Of a DNA stretch of 64,000 nucleotides, positions 8,534-16,296 are shown in pieces. The position numbers and the translations under genes are program-made. The notes under the pieces are model-generated. The model was not told the origin of the DNA. It saw nothing but the letters and a program-made list of their open reading frames with translations, and did not search any database. Numbering within the stretch: position 1 is the stretch's first letter; each line of letters starts with the position of its first letter. The stretch spans positions 17,331-81,330 of the forward strand of contig NZ_JACHIH010000025.1 in the NCBI RefSeq assembly GCF_014203125.1, read 5' to 3'. Origin of the DNA: Rhodopseudomonas rhenobacensis. Lineage in GTDB: Bacteria > Pseudomonadota > Alphaproteobacteria > Rhizobiales > Xanthobacteraceae.

Positions 8534-10177
8534 ATGCATGATCGACCGAGCGAGCGGGGCGTGATGCGGCGGCTCGTGACGCCGGCGCGATGGCTGGTCG
8601 CCGTCGCTGCGCTGATCGGCATCGCGGTGGCGCTGTGGCAATTGCAGCACGCCGAAAGCGGGCTGCGCATCACCACCGCCACGGTCGGCGAGACCCCGGT
8701 CACGGTGTATCGGCCGCAGGCCGAGGGCCCCGCCCCAGTGGTGGTGATCGCGCACGGCTTTGCCGGCTCGCAGCAATTGATGCAGCCGTTCGCGGTGACG
8801 CTGGCGCAGAACGGTTACGTCGCGGTGACCTTCGATTTCACCGGCCACGGCCGCAACCCGGTGCCGATGAAAGGCGACGTCAACGAACCGACCAGGATCA
8901 CCGGCGTGCTGGTCGACGAGCTCGGCCGGGTCGCCGACTACGCCAAGACCCTACCCGGCACCGATGGCCGGCTGGCGGTGCTCGGCCATTCGATGGCCTC
9001 CGACATCGTGGTGCGCTACGCGATGGCGCATCCCGAGGTCACCGCCACCGTCGCGGTGTCGGTGTTTTCGCCAGTGGCGACTGCGTCGAGCCCGCGCAAC
9101 CTGTTGGTGATCGTCGGCGCGCTGGAGCCGAACATGCTGATCAACGAGGGTCTGCGCATCGTCAATCTGGCGACCGGCGGCGGCGCGGTGGCCGGCCAAA
9201 GCTATGGCGACTTCGCCGACGGCAGCGCGCGACGGCTTTCGCTGTCCTCCGGCGTCGAACATATCGGCGTGCTGTACAGCCGCGACAGCATGGCGGAATC
9301 GTTGCAATGGCTGAACCAGGCGTTCGGCCATCAGGGCTCGGGCTTTCTCGACCGCCGCCCGCCCTGGCTGGCGCTGTTGTTCGGCGGGCTGATCGCGCTG
9401 GCCTGGCCGTTGTCGCGGCTGCTGCCGAAGGCCGCAGAAGCGCCGATGGGCGCCAATCTGCGCTGGAAGCCGCTGCTCGCGGCCGCGATCCTGCCGGCGC
9501 TGCTGACGCCGCTGATCCTATGGAAGATGCCGACCGATTTCCTGATCATCCTGCTTGGCGATTATCTGACGCTGCATTTTTTGGTCTATGGCGTGTTGAC
9601 CGCGCTGATCCTGCGGTTCGGCAACCGCGGCAAGCCGCTCGCCGGCCAGACTTTGCTGTGGCCGGGCCAGTCACGACTCCGACTGGCCGGCCAAGCGGGC
9701 TGGAAACCCGGCGCGCCGAACTCGATCACCGCGCAAGCCTCGCTGACCTATGTGGCGATCGCGGCGCTGGCGGTCGGGGCCTACAACATCATCGCCATCG
9801 GACTGCCGCTCGACCGCTACGTGTTCTCGTTCCATCCGATCGCGCCGCGGATCCATCTGATCCTGGCGGTGGCGTGCGGCACCGTGCCGTATTTCATCAC
9901 CGCGGAATGGCTGACCCGCGGCGACGCCCGGCGCGGCGCCTATGCGCTGACCAAATTCTGCTTCCTCGCCTCGCTGGCGATCGCGGTGGCGCTAAACCTC
10001 TACAAATTGTTCTTCCTGATCATCATCGTGCCGGCGATTCTTTTATTGTTCCTGGCGTTCGGGCTGATCAGCCATTGGAGCTACAAGGCCACCAATCATC
10101 CCTTGCCCGGCGCGCTCGCCAACGCCGCGGTGTTCGCCTGGGCGATCGCGGTGACGTTTCCGATGGTGATCCGCTGA
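8534..10177 (+). CDS. Alpha/beta hydrolase fused to a multi-spanning membrane domain
   Basis: A 547-residue protein with a membrane anchor near residues 17-37, an alpha/beta hydrolase domain (about 45-280) and six or seven predicted membrane helices (about 285-545). The hydrolase part has VVIAHGFAGS (oxyanion region), DFTGHGRNP and the nucleophile elbow GHSMAS; a candidate His is in GVEHIGVLY. The substrate is unknown. BchO, an alpha/beta hydrolase often linked to bchID, lacks such a membrane domain, so I do not call it BchO. It starts 4 bp after the DUF3422 gene. Confidence 0.8.
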   Translation: MHDRPSERGVMRRLVTPARWLVAVAALIGIAVALWQLQHAESGLRITTATVGETPVTVYRPQAEGPAPVVVIAHGFAGSQQLMQPFAVTLAQNGYVAVTFDFTGHGRNPVPMKGDVNEPTRITGVLVDELGRVADYAKTLPGTDGRLAVLGHSMASDIVVRYAMAHPEVTATVAVSVFSPVATASSPRNLLVIVGALEPNMLINEGLRIVNLATGGGAVAGQSYGDFADGSARRLSLSSGVEHIGVLYSRDSMAESLQWLNQAFGHQGSGFLDRRPPWLALLFGGLIALAWPLSRLLPKAAEAPMGANLRWKPLLAAAILPALLTPLILWKMPTDFLIILLGDYLTLHFLVYGVLTALILRFGNRGKPLAGQTLLWPGQSRLRLAGQAGWKPGAPNSITAQASLTYVAIAALAVGAYNIIAIGLPLDRYVFSFHPIAPRIHLILAVACGTVPYFITAEWLTRGDARRGAYALTKFCFLASLAIAVALNLYKLFFLIIIVPAILLLFLAFGLISHWSYKATNHPLPGALANAAVFAWAIAVTFPMVIR

Positions 10178-10219
10178 GTGCGGCCCGGTTGGGTCGATGC
10201 ATCCAACCGAAAAACGGCC

Positions 10220-10349
10220 GTCATTCCGGGGCGCGAGAGCGTAAGCTCGAGCGAACCCGGAATCTCGCAACAGCCGAGGCGGCTGACATCGCAATGCGCG
10301 GCAAGATTCCGGGTTCGCTCGGCCTGCGGCCTCGCGCCCCGGAATGACA
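10220..10349. repeat. Palindromic intergenic repeat, family B copy 1
   Basis: A long imperfect inverted repeat bounded by GTCATTCCGGGGCGCGAG and its complement CTCGCGCCCCGGAATGAC, with inner arms around AACCCGGAATCT. Two relatives occur at 19930-20049 and 56967-57083. Such elements are common between genes in this bacterial group and can fold as RNA or DNA cruciforms. Confidence 0.8.
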
Positions 10350-10401
10350 GAATACGCCCCAGGATGACAGAATTGAAGTTGGCCATGGAAGGAAACCTCG
10401 C

Positions 10402-10908
10402 ATGACCGACCTCGAATTATGGCCCGGCGACGGCGCGCGGGGGTGGCAGCTGATCACCGACGCGGTGATGGGCGGGGTTTCGCGCGGCCGCGTCGTGGCC
10501 GACATCGTCGACGGCCGCGCCGCCGTGCGGATGCGCGGCGCGGTGTCGACCGACAACAATGGCGGCTTCATCCAGATCGCGCTCGACCTCGCCGCGGCGG
10601 GCGCCGTGATCGACGCCTCGGGCTTCACCGGCATCGCGCTCGACGTCGCCGGCAATGGCGAAAGCTACGGCTTGCATCTGCGCACGCCGGACGTCACCCG
10701 GCCGCAGCAGTCCTGGCGGCAGGGCTTTGTTGCGACGCGGGAGTGGCAAACTATCCTGTTGCCATTCGTGCAATTTGTTCCGCATCGCATCGACGCCGCG
10801 CTCGATCCGGCGCGGCTGCGGCGGATCGGGCTGGTGGCGATCGGCCGCGAATTTGACGCCGATCTATCGGTGGCGCGGCTGGCGCTGTATGGATCGGACC
10901 ACGCCTGA
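10402..10908 (+). CDS. CIA30 family protein
   Basis: A 168-residue protein of the CIA30 family (named for the mitochondrial complex I assembly factor). It shows the typical N-terminal WQLITDAVMGGVSRG, then GFIQIALDL, GNGESYGLHLRT and the C-terminal IGREFDADLSVARLALY. The fold is a beta-sandwich similar to carbohydrate-binding domains. Bacterial homologues have no settled function. It sits directly before the BciB-like gene; the CIA30 domain also occurs in photosystem-related proteins of plants, but a pigment role here is only suggested by position. Confidence 0.82.
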   Translation: MTDLELWPGDGARGWQLITDAVMGGVSRGRVVADIVDGRAAVRMRGAVSTDNNGGFIQIALDLAAAGAVIDASGFTGIALDVAGNGESYGLHLRTPDVTRPQQSWRQGFVATREWQTILLPFVQFVPHRIDAALDPARLRRIGLVAIGREFDADLSVARLALYGSDHA

Positions 10909-11004
10909 CTTATGGCGAATGGCGGCGGCAACCGCCGGTTCTTAGAAATGCGGCTCGCCCGAAGCACCCGCGGCGTGAACGCCCAGCCAGGACTTGAGAC
11001 GCGC

Positions 11005-12234
11005 ATGGCAGATCTGGCCGATCCAGTTCCCGCGGTGTGGACCCCGCCTTTGGCCGAGCCGGTGGCGCGCGAGCTGTGCACCGATTGCGGGGTGTCGCGC
11101 TCCAGCGATCCCAAGCAGTGCGGCCAGGCCTGCCAGTTCATCAAGCCGGACTACCCGGCGATGGAGCTGCGCGTGCACGGCCGGGTGCGCGATCCGGCCA
11201 AGCCCGACGAAGCCTTCTTCGGCCCGTTTCGACGCATGGTGCGCGCCGCGATGAAACAGCCGCGGCAAGGTGCGCAATGGACCGGCATCACCACCACGAT
11301 CGGCCAGCGACTCTTGGAGACCGGCGCGGTCGACGCGGTGCTGACCATGGCGCAGGACCCCGACGACAAGTGGAAGCCGCGGCCGGTGATCGTCACCAAG
11401 GCGGAAGGCATGAAGGCCTGCCGCGGCATGCGGATGGGCTACGCGCCGCTGTTGTCGCTGTTGGAGCCGGCGCGCGAGGCCGGCCACAAGCGGATCGCGG
11501 TGATCGGGATTCCCTGCCAGATTTACGCGCTGCGGCAATTGGAAGAGAAACTCGGCTTCGAAAAAATCTATGTGATCGGCACGCCGTGTTCCGACAACAC
11601 CACGACGGCAAGCTTCCACCAGTTCCTCGATCTGTTGTCGGACAAGCCCGACAGCATCACCTATCTCGAGTTCCGCGCCGACTATCACGTCGAGCTGCGC
11701 TTCGATGACGGCAAGGTGAAGGAAATTCCGTTCCTGCTGCTGCCGATCTCCAAGCTGCCGGCGGATTTCTTTCCGATGACCTGCCGCACCTGCGTCGACT
11801 ACACCAATACGCTGGCCGACATCACCGTCGGCTATATGGGTGGTGAGGGCGAACAATGGCTGCTGGTGCGTAACGCCCGCGGCGAGCAATTGCTCAATCT
11901 GCTTGGCGACGAGGTGAAGCTCAGCGAGCCCGGCAGTGCCGGCAAGCGCATGGCGCCGGTGAAGGGCTTCATGAAGAACGTCGAACTCGCCGCCGGCGGC
12001 CTGCCGGTGCGCGGCATGCCGAACTGGCTGCGCCCGTTGATGGGCTGGCTGATGCCGAAGGTCGGGCCGCGCGGGCTGGAATTCGCCCGCACCCGGGTCG
12101 AGATGAAGGCGATCGAGACCGTGCTGCATCTGCGCCGGCAATACCCGCAACGCATCAAGAACATGGTACCGGCACACGTCTGGGCGCTGGTAAAACCCTA
12201 CGGCATCGAGCCGCAGGACGGCGAGCGCAAGTAA
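11005..12234 (+). CDS. bciB: FrhB-family iron-sulfur flavoprotein, probable 8-vinyl (divinyl chlorophyllide) reductase BciB
   Basis: A protein of about 409 residues in the coenzyme F420 hydrogenase/dehydrogenase beta-subunit family. Near the N-terminus ELCTDCGVSRS and KQCGQACQFI give the cysteine pattern seen in cyanobacterial BciB. Later motifs are GIPCQIYALR, GTPCSDNTT and MTCRTCVDYTN, consistent with two iron-sulfur clusters. BciB uses ferredoxin to reduce the 8-vinyl group of divinyl (proto)chlorophyllide. Position between bch genes and the LH2 operon supports this. The family also includes hydroxymethyl-chlorophyll reductases and F420 enzymes. Starts at 10912 and 10948 are possible; I prefer 11005 because the longer N-terminus has no family support. 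Confidence 0.72.
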   Translation: MADLADPVPAVWTPPLAEPVARELCTDCGVSRSSDPKQCGQACQFIKPDYPAMELRVHGRVRDPAKPDEAFFGPFRRMVRAAMKQPRQGAQWTGITTTIGQRLLETGAVDAVLTMAQDPDDKWKPRPVIVTKAEGMKACRGMRMGYAPLLSLLEPAREAGHKRIAVIGIPCQIYALRQLEEKLGFEKIYVIGTPCSDNTTTASFHQFLDLLSDKPDSITYLEFRADYHVELRFDDGKVKEIPFLLLPISKLPADFFPMTCRTCVDYTNTLADITVGYMGGEGEQWLLVRNARGEQLLNLLGDEVKLSEPGSAGKRMAPVKGFMKNVELAAGGLPVRGMPNWLRPLMGWLMPKVGPRGLEFARTRVEMKAIETVLHLRRQYPQRIKNMVPAHVWALVKPYGIEPQDGERK

Positions 12235-12347
12235 CAACCTCCTCCGCCGCGACACCGTGACGGGAACCCGCCTGCTCCGCGGCAGTTGTCTGGCATCGCT
12301 GCTACAGCCTGCGGCGGGCCGGCGGCGCCTAACCCGTGGAGGATAAT

Positions 12348-12803
12348 GTGGACCAGGATCTACTCGATCATTTGAAGACGCTGCACACCGCAGCGATCGA
12401 CGCCCGCAACGGCTATCAGGAAGCGCTTGAGGATGCCGAAGGCCATGGCCTGACCGGCCTGTTCAACGAGATGATCGCGCTGCATGAAGGCAACGCCCGC
12501 GAACTCGCCGCCGAATTGACCACGGCCGGTGAGACGCCCGACACCGACGGCTCGTTCATGAGCCTGATCCACCAGACCATCATGAATGTGCGCTCGCTGT
12601 TCAACGGCCTCGACGGCAGCGTGCTGCCGGGCCTGATCGACGGCGAGAAGCGCAACGTGTCGAAATATGACGACGCCTTGCAGGCCTCTACGTCGGCGAG
12701 TGCGATCACTGCGTTGTTGACCACGCAGCGCGGCAAGATCGAGCAGAAGATCGCCAAGATGGAAGCCGAGCACGCCGAATACGAACGCGCTTCCGCCAGC
12801 TGA
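12348..12803 (+). CDS. DUF2383 four-helix-bundle protein
   Basis: A 151-residue all-alpha protein with the heptad pattern of the DUF2383/ferritin-like group (LLDHLKTLHTAAIDARNGY, LTGLFNEMIALHEGNARELA, a final helix from IEQKIAKMEAEHAEYER). The likely start is GTG at 12348, preceded at 5 bp by GGAGG; an in-frame GTG at 12336 lies inside that ribosome site. No membrane segment or catalytic motif is visible. These proteins are often stress-associated; function unknown. A terminator follows at 12836. Confidence 0.78.
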   Translation: MDQDLLDHLKTLHTAAIDARNGYQEALEDAEGHGLTGLFNEMIALHEGNARELAAELTTAGETPDTDGSFMSLIHQTIMNVRSLFNGLDGSVLPGLIDGEKRNVSKYDDALQASTSASAITALLTTQRGKIEQKIAKMEAEHAEYERASAS

Positions 12804-12835
12804 TCCCGCTGACGACCGGCCGTTCTGACATGACG

Positions 12836-12869
12836 ATCCAGCCTCGCTTGCCGCGGGGCTGGATTTTTT
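12836..12869 (+). terminator. Rho-independent terminator
   Basis: An 8-bp stem ATCCAGCC/GGCTGGAT with a 13-nt loop is followed by six T residues. It ends transcription of the DUF2383 gene. Confidence 0.85.
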
Positions 12870-12928
12870 GTGTCTCGCGCGGTGATGTCTCGAGCGTTTG
12901 CCACTCCGATCAAGAGCCGACCGCACAC

Positions 12929-12956
12929 AAAAAATCGGGGGCCGCGAGGCCCCCGA
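12929..12956 (-). terminator. Rho-independent terminator
   Basis: A 9-bp GC-rich stem TCGGGGGCC/GGCCCCCGA with a GCGA loop. On the minus strand it is followed by a T run (complement of the A run at 12929-12934). It lies 28 bp after the stop of the small membrane protein gene at 12984. Confidence 0.88.
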
Positions 12957-12983
12957 TTCAGATCGTCCTATATGACGAATGCG

Positions 12984-13436
12984 TTACTTGGTCGGGGTGC
13001 CGGTGTTGCCCGGCGAGGAGCCGACGCCAGTATCCGAACCGGTGGGCGCGACGCGGTTATCGGTGCCCGGATTGGCGGGCTGATAGCGCTTCGGCTGGTT
13101 GAACGAACCCGGATCCTGCATGTTGCCCTGACCGCCCTGGCCGGTGGTGGTTCCGACCTGGCCCGGAAGCTGTGCGGTTTCGACGCTCGGCTTGCTGTTC
13201 TGACCAACGGCCAGGAGGCCCATGGCGATTAACGCGAAGGCGGTAATGCCCAGGAGTTCAGGCAGCGCGCCGCTCGGCGCCGCACCGCGGCTACGGCCAT
13301 CGCCTTCCAGCGCGTTTTCCGCCGCTTCGCGGTTCGACCGCGAGCGAATGAAATTCAGGAACACCGCGCCGACAATCACGACGCCCGCGGCCAGAGTAAA
13401 GAACATCAGCCAGCTGATGGGTTGGTCACCGTTCAT
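12984..13436 (-). CDS. Small two-helix membrane protein with a disordered Gly/Pro/Thr-rich tail
   Basis: A 150-residue protein starting at the ATG at 13436 with GGAGG upstream. Two hydrophobic segments (about 8-31, ISWLMFFTLAAGVVIVGAV; about 60-80, LLGITAFALIAMGLLAVG) flank a charged loop rich in Arg and Asn. The remaining half is low complexity (QVGTTTGQGGQG, PGNTGTPTK) and probably disordered in the periplasm or cytoplasm. It is a single-gene unit with its own terminator. I do not recognise a family. Confidence 0.75.
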   Translation of the reverse strand: MNGDQPISWLMFFTLAAGVVIVGAVFLNFIRSRSNREAAENALEGDGRSRGAAPSGALPELLGITAFALIAMGLLAVGQNSKPSVETAQLPGQVGTTTGQGGQGNMQDPGSFNQPKRYQPANPGTDNRVAPTGSDTGVGSSPGNTGTPTK

Positions 13437-13596
13437 GAGATCCTCCAAGGGGTTTGCAACTTCAGCAAAAGTAACGGAGGATTTTTGGTTTGGTTCCAGA
13501 CGGGCTGCGTGTGTCGCTGCGCAGCGGCGATATTGTTTTCATCGGCAATGCCGCCATAAGTCGGCCGTCGGACGTAGCCCGGGATCGGCAATCAAC

Positions 13597-13636
13597 GCCG
13601 GCCCAAGACTCGCCGCGCCGGCCCAAGACTCGCCGC
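13597..13636. repeat. Perfect tandem duplication of 20 bp
   Basis: Two exact adjacent copies (13597-13616 and 13617-13636) of a 20-bp unit beginning GCCGGCCCAAGACTC. They sit in the roughly 310-bp non-coding stretch 13437-13746, which otherwise holds only the terminator of the LH2 operon. Confidence 0.9.
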
Positions 13637-13681
13637 GGCGGCGGCGCCGCGACGCGCAGCCAGGTCGGCGCACGACCGCCG

Positions 13682-13721
13682 CACAAAAACAAACGCCGCA
13701 GGCATTGCTGCCTGCGGCGTT
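13682..13721 (-). terminator. Strong terminator of the LH2 operon
   Basis: A perfect 13-bp stem (13692-13704 with 13709-13721) with a TTGC loop. On the minus strand it is followed by TTGTTTTTG. It lies 26 bp after the stop of the last repeat-protein gene, and no comparable terminator occurs between pucC and this point, so the repeat genes belong to the puc transcript. Confidence 0.92.
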
Positions 13722-13746
13722 TCGTTGGGGAGCCTGGCGGCTGGGC

Positions 13747-14016
13747 TTACTTGCCGAGCAGCAGCAGCGAACCGGAGAACGACTTGTACTCGCCCTTCTG
13801 CTCCAGCAAGAGCGGGGTGCCCGAGAAGAAGGTGTTGCTGTCGATCAGCAGCGGGGTGCCGGAGAACGACTTGTATTCACCCTTCTGTTCCAGGACGAGC
13901 GGGGCGCCGGAATAGGTCTTGTCGCTATCAACCAGCAGCGGGGTGCCCGAATAGAACTTGTCGCCATCGACGAGCAGCGGGGTTCCGGAATAAGACTGAT
14001 AAGAATCGTTGGACAT
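13747..14016 (-). CDS. SGTPLL six-repeat protein, candidate LH2 gamma polypeptide
   Basis: An 89-residue protein made almost only of repeats. Cores SGTPLL or variants begin at residues 10, 23, 36, 52, 65 and 81, spaced 13 or 16 residues apart. Each is preceded by an aromatic (YS or FS) and followed by VDS, LEQKGEYK or similar. There is no long hydrophobic helix and no signal peptide, so it should be a flexible, cytoplasmic-side ribbon. It starts at ATG 14016 with AGGTG upstream, 9 bp after the stop of its larger paralogue, and ends the pucB-pucA-pucC operon. R. palustris LH2 structures show a ribbon-like gamma polypeptide covering six alpha-beta pairs and binding six extra bacteriochlorophylls; six repeats fits this well. 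Identity with gamma is inference. Confidence 0.72.
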   Translation of the reverse strand: MSNDSYQSYSGTPLLVDGDKFYSGTPLLVDSDKTYSGAPLVLEQKGEYKSFSGTPLLIDSNTFFSGTPLLLEQKGEYKSFSGSLLLLGK

Positions 14017-14025
14017 GGTGTTCAC

Positions 14026-14682
14026 CTACTTTGAGAGGACAGGGAGGCCCAGCCAGGACGACAGCGGGGTCGGATTGTTGATCACGAGCGGTGTGCCGGA
14101 ATACGACTTGTAAGGTCCTTTGGTATCAAGCAGCAGAGGAGTTCCGGACAAAGACTTGTACGGCCCATTGCTATCAAGCAGAAGCGGCGTGCCGGAATAG
14201 GTCTTTTGGCTATCAACCAACAGCGGAGCACCGGAATAGGTCTTGTTGCTATCCACCAGAAGCGGGGTGCCGGAGTAGGATTCGTACGGCCCCGAATTAT
14301 CCAGCAGCACCGGCGCGTGCAGGATATTGGAAAACGGCGTCGCCGGGTCGATCTCGACGCTGCCCGCGGCCGACGCCGGGATGCTGGACTGGTTCGGGCT
14401 GTAGCGATCGAGGATCGCGGCGGCCTTGGCGCCGAATCCGAATTCGGCGACCACCGAGACCACGGCGCCGCCCTTCTTGATGGCGTCGAGATAGGACCGG
14501 CCTTCGCCGCGCGAAATGCCGGCGCGTCCCAACGCCGCCAAGATGGCATCGTCGAGCGAGGTGCCGGGCTGGCTCGGCTGTGCGCTGGTGACCACGGCGA
14601 ATTTGAAGCTGCCGTTCTTCAGCTCGGTCTCGATCGCCGGGACCTGCCTGCTGGTGTCATACAGTCGGGTGATTTGGGTCAT
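14026..14682 (-). CDS. SGTPLL-repeat protein with an N-terminal globular domain
   Basis: A 218-residue protein in two parts. Residues about 25-95 form a compact alpha/beta segment (FKFAVVTSAQ, LGRAGISRGEGRSYLDAI, GGAVVSVVAEFG, AAAILDRY) that resembles the YflT/general-stress fold; this match is tentative. Residues about 118-216 hold five clear SGTPLL-type cores (137, 150, 163, 179, 195; spacing 13, 13, 16, 16) with a degenerate copy on each side (HAPVLL, LGLPVL). The start overlaps the pucC-like stop by 4 bp (ATGA), so translation is coupled to the LH2 operon. It could organise, target or deliver the shorter repeat protein or pigments; the function is unknown. Confidence 0.75.
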   Translation of the reverse strand: MTQITRLYDTSRQVPAIETELKNGSFKFAVVTSAQPSQPGTSLDDAILAALGRAGISRGEGRSYLDAIKKGGAVVSVVAEFGFGAKAAAILDRYSPNQSSIPASAAGSVEIDPATPFSNILHAPVLLDNSGPYESYSGTPLLVDSNKTYSGAPLLVDSQKTYSGTPLLLDSNGPYKSLSGTPLLLDTKGPYKSYSGTPLVINNPTPLSSWLGLPVLSK

Positions 14683-16133
14683 GACTTCTCCGTTTCAGTC
14701 TCAAGGCCGATCGGTGGCCGTGTCAGCAGCGGACCCGCCCCGGCACTCCGTCCGGTCTGTCGAATAAGCGGGGCCATCGTTATGAGCGTCGCGAACAGCA
14801 GGACGATTTCGAGGCAGTAGACGAAATCATAGCCTGCGGCAGCCCCCAGCGAGGTGTGCGGCGCCATCGCATCGACCACGTCGCGCAGCACGCCGCCGAG
14901 CGCGATCGCAATGCCGGCGGCCGAGGCCTGCACCGCGCCCCAGGCGCCGAGCGCAAGGCCGGCCTGATGCTTCGGCGCGGCGTTCATGGTCGCGGTCAGC
15001 GTGCCGTGGCCGAACAGGCCGGCACCGAAGCCGATCAGGAAGGTGCCGGCGCCGAACAGCAGCGCCGACATCAGCGGCGCGGCGAAGATCACCGCCAGAA
15101 AAGCCGGAATGCCGACCAGCGCGCCATAGCTCGCCATCCGGAACGGATCGGCGCCGCGGCTGAGCACGCGCGACGCGAGCCCGAAGCCGAACAATCCGCC
15201 GAGCGCGAGCGCCGCGGTGAGCTTGGTGGTGTCGCCGACCGCGAGATGCAGGATCTGGCCGCCGAACGGCTCCAGCAGCACGTCTTCCATGCTGAACGCC
15301 ATGGTGCCGAGCCCGACCGCGATCAGCCGGCGCAACGCGTTGTCGCCGGCGATGAAGGCAGCCCAGGTTTCGCGGAAAGCGGGGGTGCGCTGCTGCGGCG
15401 CGGCCTGCGCGGCGGCGCCGGAGCGTCGGGTTTCCTGTTTCCAAACCGCGACGCCGTTCAGCAGAATGGTGACCACCGCGGCGCCCTGGATCACCTGGAT
15501 CAGCCGTCCCGGCGAGAAATTCGCCAACAACGCGCCGAAGATGAATGCGCTGGCGATCATGCCGAACAGCAGCATCACATACATCAGGCCGACCACCTTG
15601 GGCCGCGACTCCGGCGCCGCGAGATCGGTTGCGAGCGCGAGTCCGACGGTCTGGGTGGTGTGGACGCCGGCGCCGATCAGCAGAAAGGCGAGCGCCGCGG
15701 CGGCCTGCCCGATCCATACCGGCGCGTGCCCGGCCTCGCCGCCGCCGGACAGCACCAGCAGCGCGAATGGCAGGATCGCCAGCCCGCCGAACTGCACCAT
15801 GGTGCCCTTATAGAGGAAGGGCACCCGCTTCCAGCCGAGCGCGGACGTATGGACATCGGAGCGAAAGCCGATCAGCGCCCGGAACGGCGCAAAGATCAGC
15901 GGCAGAGAAATCATGATGCCGACGATCGACGCCGGCACGTTCAGTTCGACGATCATCACCCGGTTCAGCGTGCCGACCAGCAGCACCAGCGACATGCCGA
16001 CCGAGACCTGAAACAGCGACAGCCGCAACAGTCGCGACAGCGGCAGGTCCGGGGTCGCCGCGTCCGCAAACGGCAAGAACCGGGTTCCTAAGGACACCCA
16101 GAGCTTGATCGCTTTTTTGCTGACAGGGTTCAT
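14679..16133 (-). CDS. pucC: PucC-type LH2 assembly factor (BCH2/MFS membrane protein)
   Basis: A 484-residue protein with about 12 membrane helices, in the PucC/LhaA family of major-facilitator-like proteins needed for assembly of light-harvesting complexes and thought to deliver bacteriochlorophyll. Family motifs include LFQVSVGMSLVLLVGTLNRVMI near the N-terminus, DVHTSALGWKRVPFLYKG and the GTMAFSMEDVLLEPFGG region. I chose the ATG at 16133; 40 extra residues in the longer open frame are Arg/Cys/Pro-rich and unlike the family. It follows pucA by 189 bp containing three hairpins, and overlaps the next gene. Confidence 0.94.
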   Translation of the reverse strand: MNPVSKKAIKLWVSLGTRFLPFADAATPDLPLSRLLRLSLFQVSVGMSLVLLVGTLNRVMIVELNVPASIVGIMISLPLIFAPFRALIGFRSDVHTSALGWKRVPFLYKGTMVQFGGLAILPFALLVLSGGGEAGHAPVWIGQAAAALAFLLIGAGVHTTQTVGLALATDLAAPESRPKVVGLMYVMLLFGMIASAFIFGALLANFSPGRLIQVIQGAAVVTILLNGVAVWKQETRRSGAAAQAAPQQRTPAFRETWAAFIAGDNALRRLIAVGLGTMAFSMEDVLLEPFGGQILHLAVGDTTKLTAALALGGLFGFGLASRVLSRGADPFRMASYGALVGIPAFLAVIFAAPLMSALLFGAGTFLIGFGAGLFGHGTLTATMNAAPKHQAGLALGAWGAVQASAAGIAIALGGVLRDVVDAMAPHTSLGAAAGYDFVYCLEIVLLFATLITMAPLIRQTGRSAGAGPLLTRPPIGLETETEKS

Positions 16134-16162
16134 CGTTGAGCTGATCCAACAGATGAGGAAAG

Positions 16163-16181
16163 GGTGTTGGTAGCCAACACC
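16163..16181 (-). other. Hairpin before pucC
   Basis: A perfect 8-bp inverted repeat GGTGTTGG/CCAACACC with a 3-nt loop, 30 bp upstream of the pucC start. It may affect mRNA decay or pucC translation. It has no T run. Confidence 0.55.
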
Positions 16182-16272
16182 GCGCCGCCTATCCGGCGGA
16201 CACTTCGTGGTCGAAGGCGAACAAGCCCGGCCACACCGGCCTCGCTTGTTCACCCCCGGCTACAAAGCAAGC

Positions 16273-16296
16273 GACCGGGACCCTTGGATCCCGGTC
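16273..16296 (-). other. Hairpin between pucA and pucC
   Basis: An 8-bp stem GACCGGGA/TCCCGGTC with an 8-nt loop, 27 bp after pucA. Hairpins at this place in puc operons usually protect the abundant pucBA message and reduce read-through into pucC. A second small stem, CAGCTC/GAGCTG at 16305-16320, lies immediately after the pucA stop codon. Confidence 0.65.

Noticed and set aside
8534..10177. Call of bchO for the hydrolase near bchID
   Set aside because: BchO is a compact alpha/beta hydrolase without a polytopic domain, and this gene is on the other strand and twice as long.
13750..14320. Regularly spaced DNA repeats that could suggest a CRISPR array
   Set aside because: The repeats are in frame within two genes, encode SGTPLL units, and vary in length and sequence; spacers are not unique sequences of constant size.
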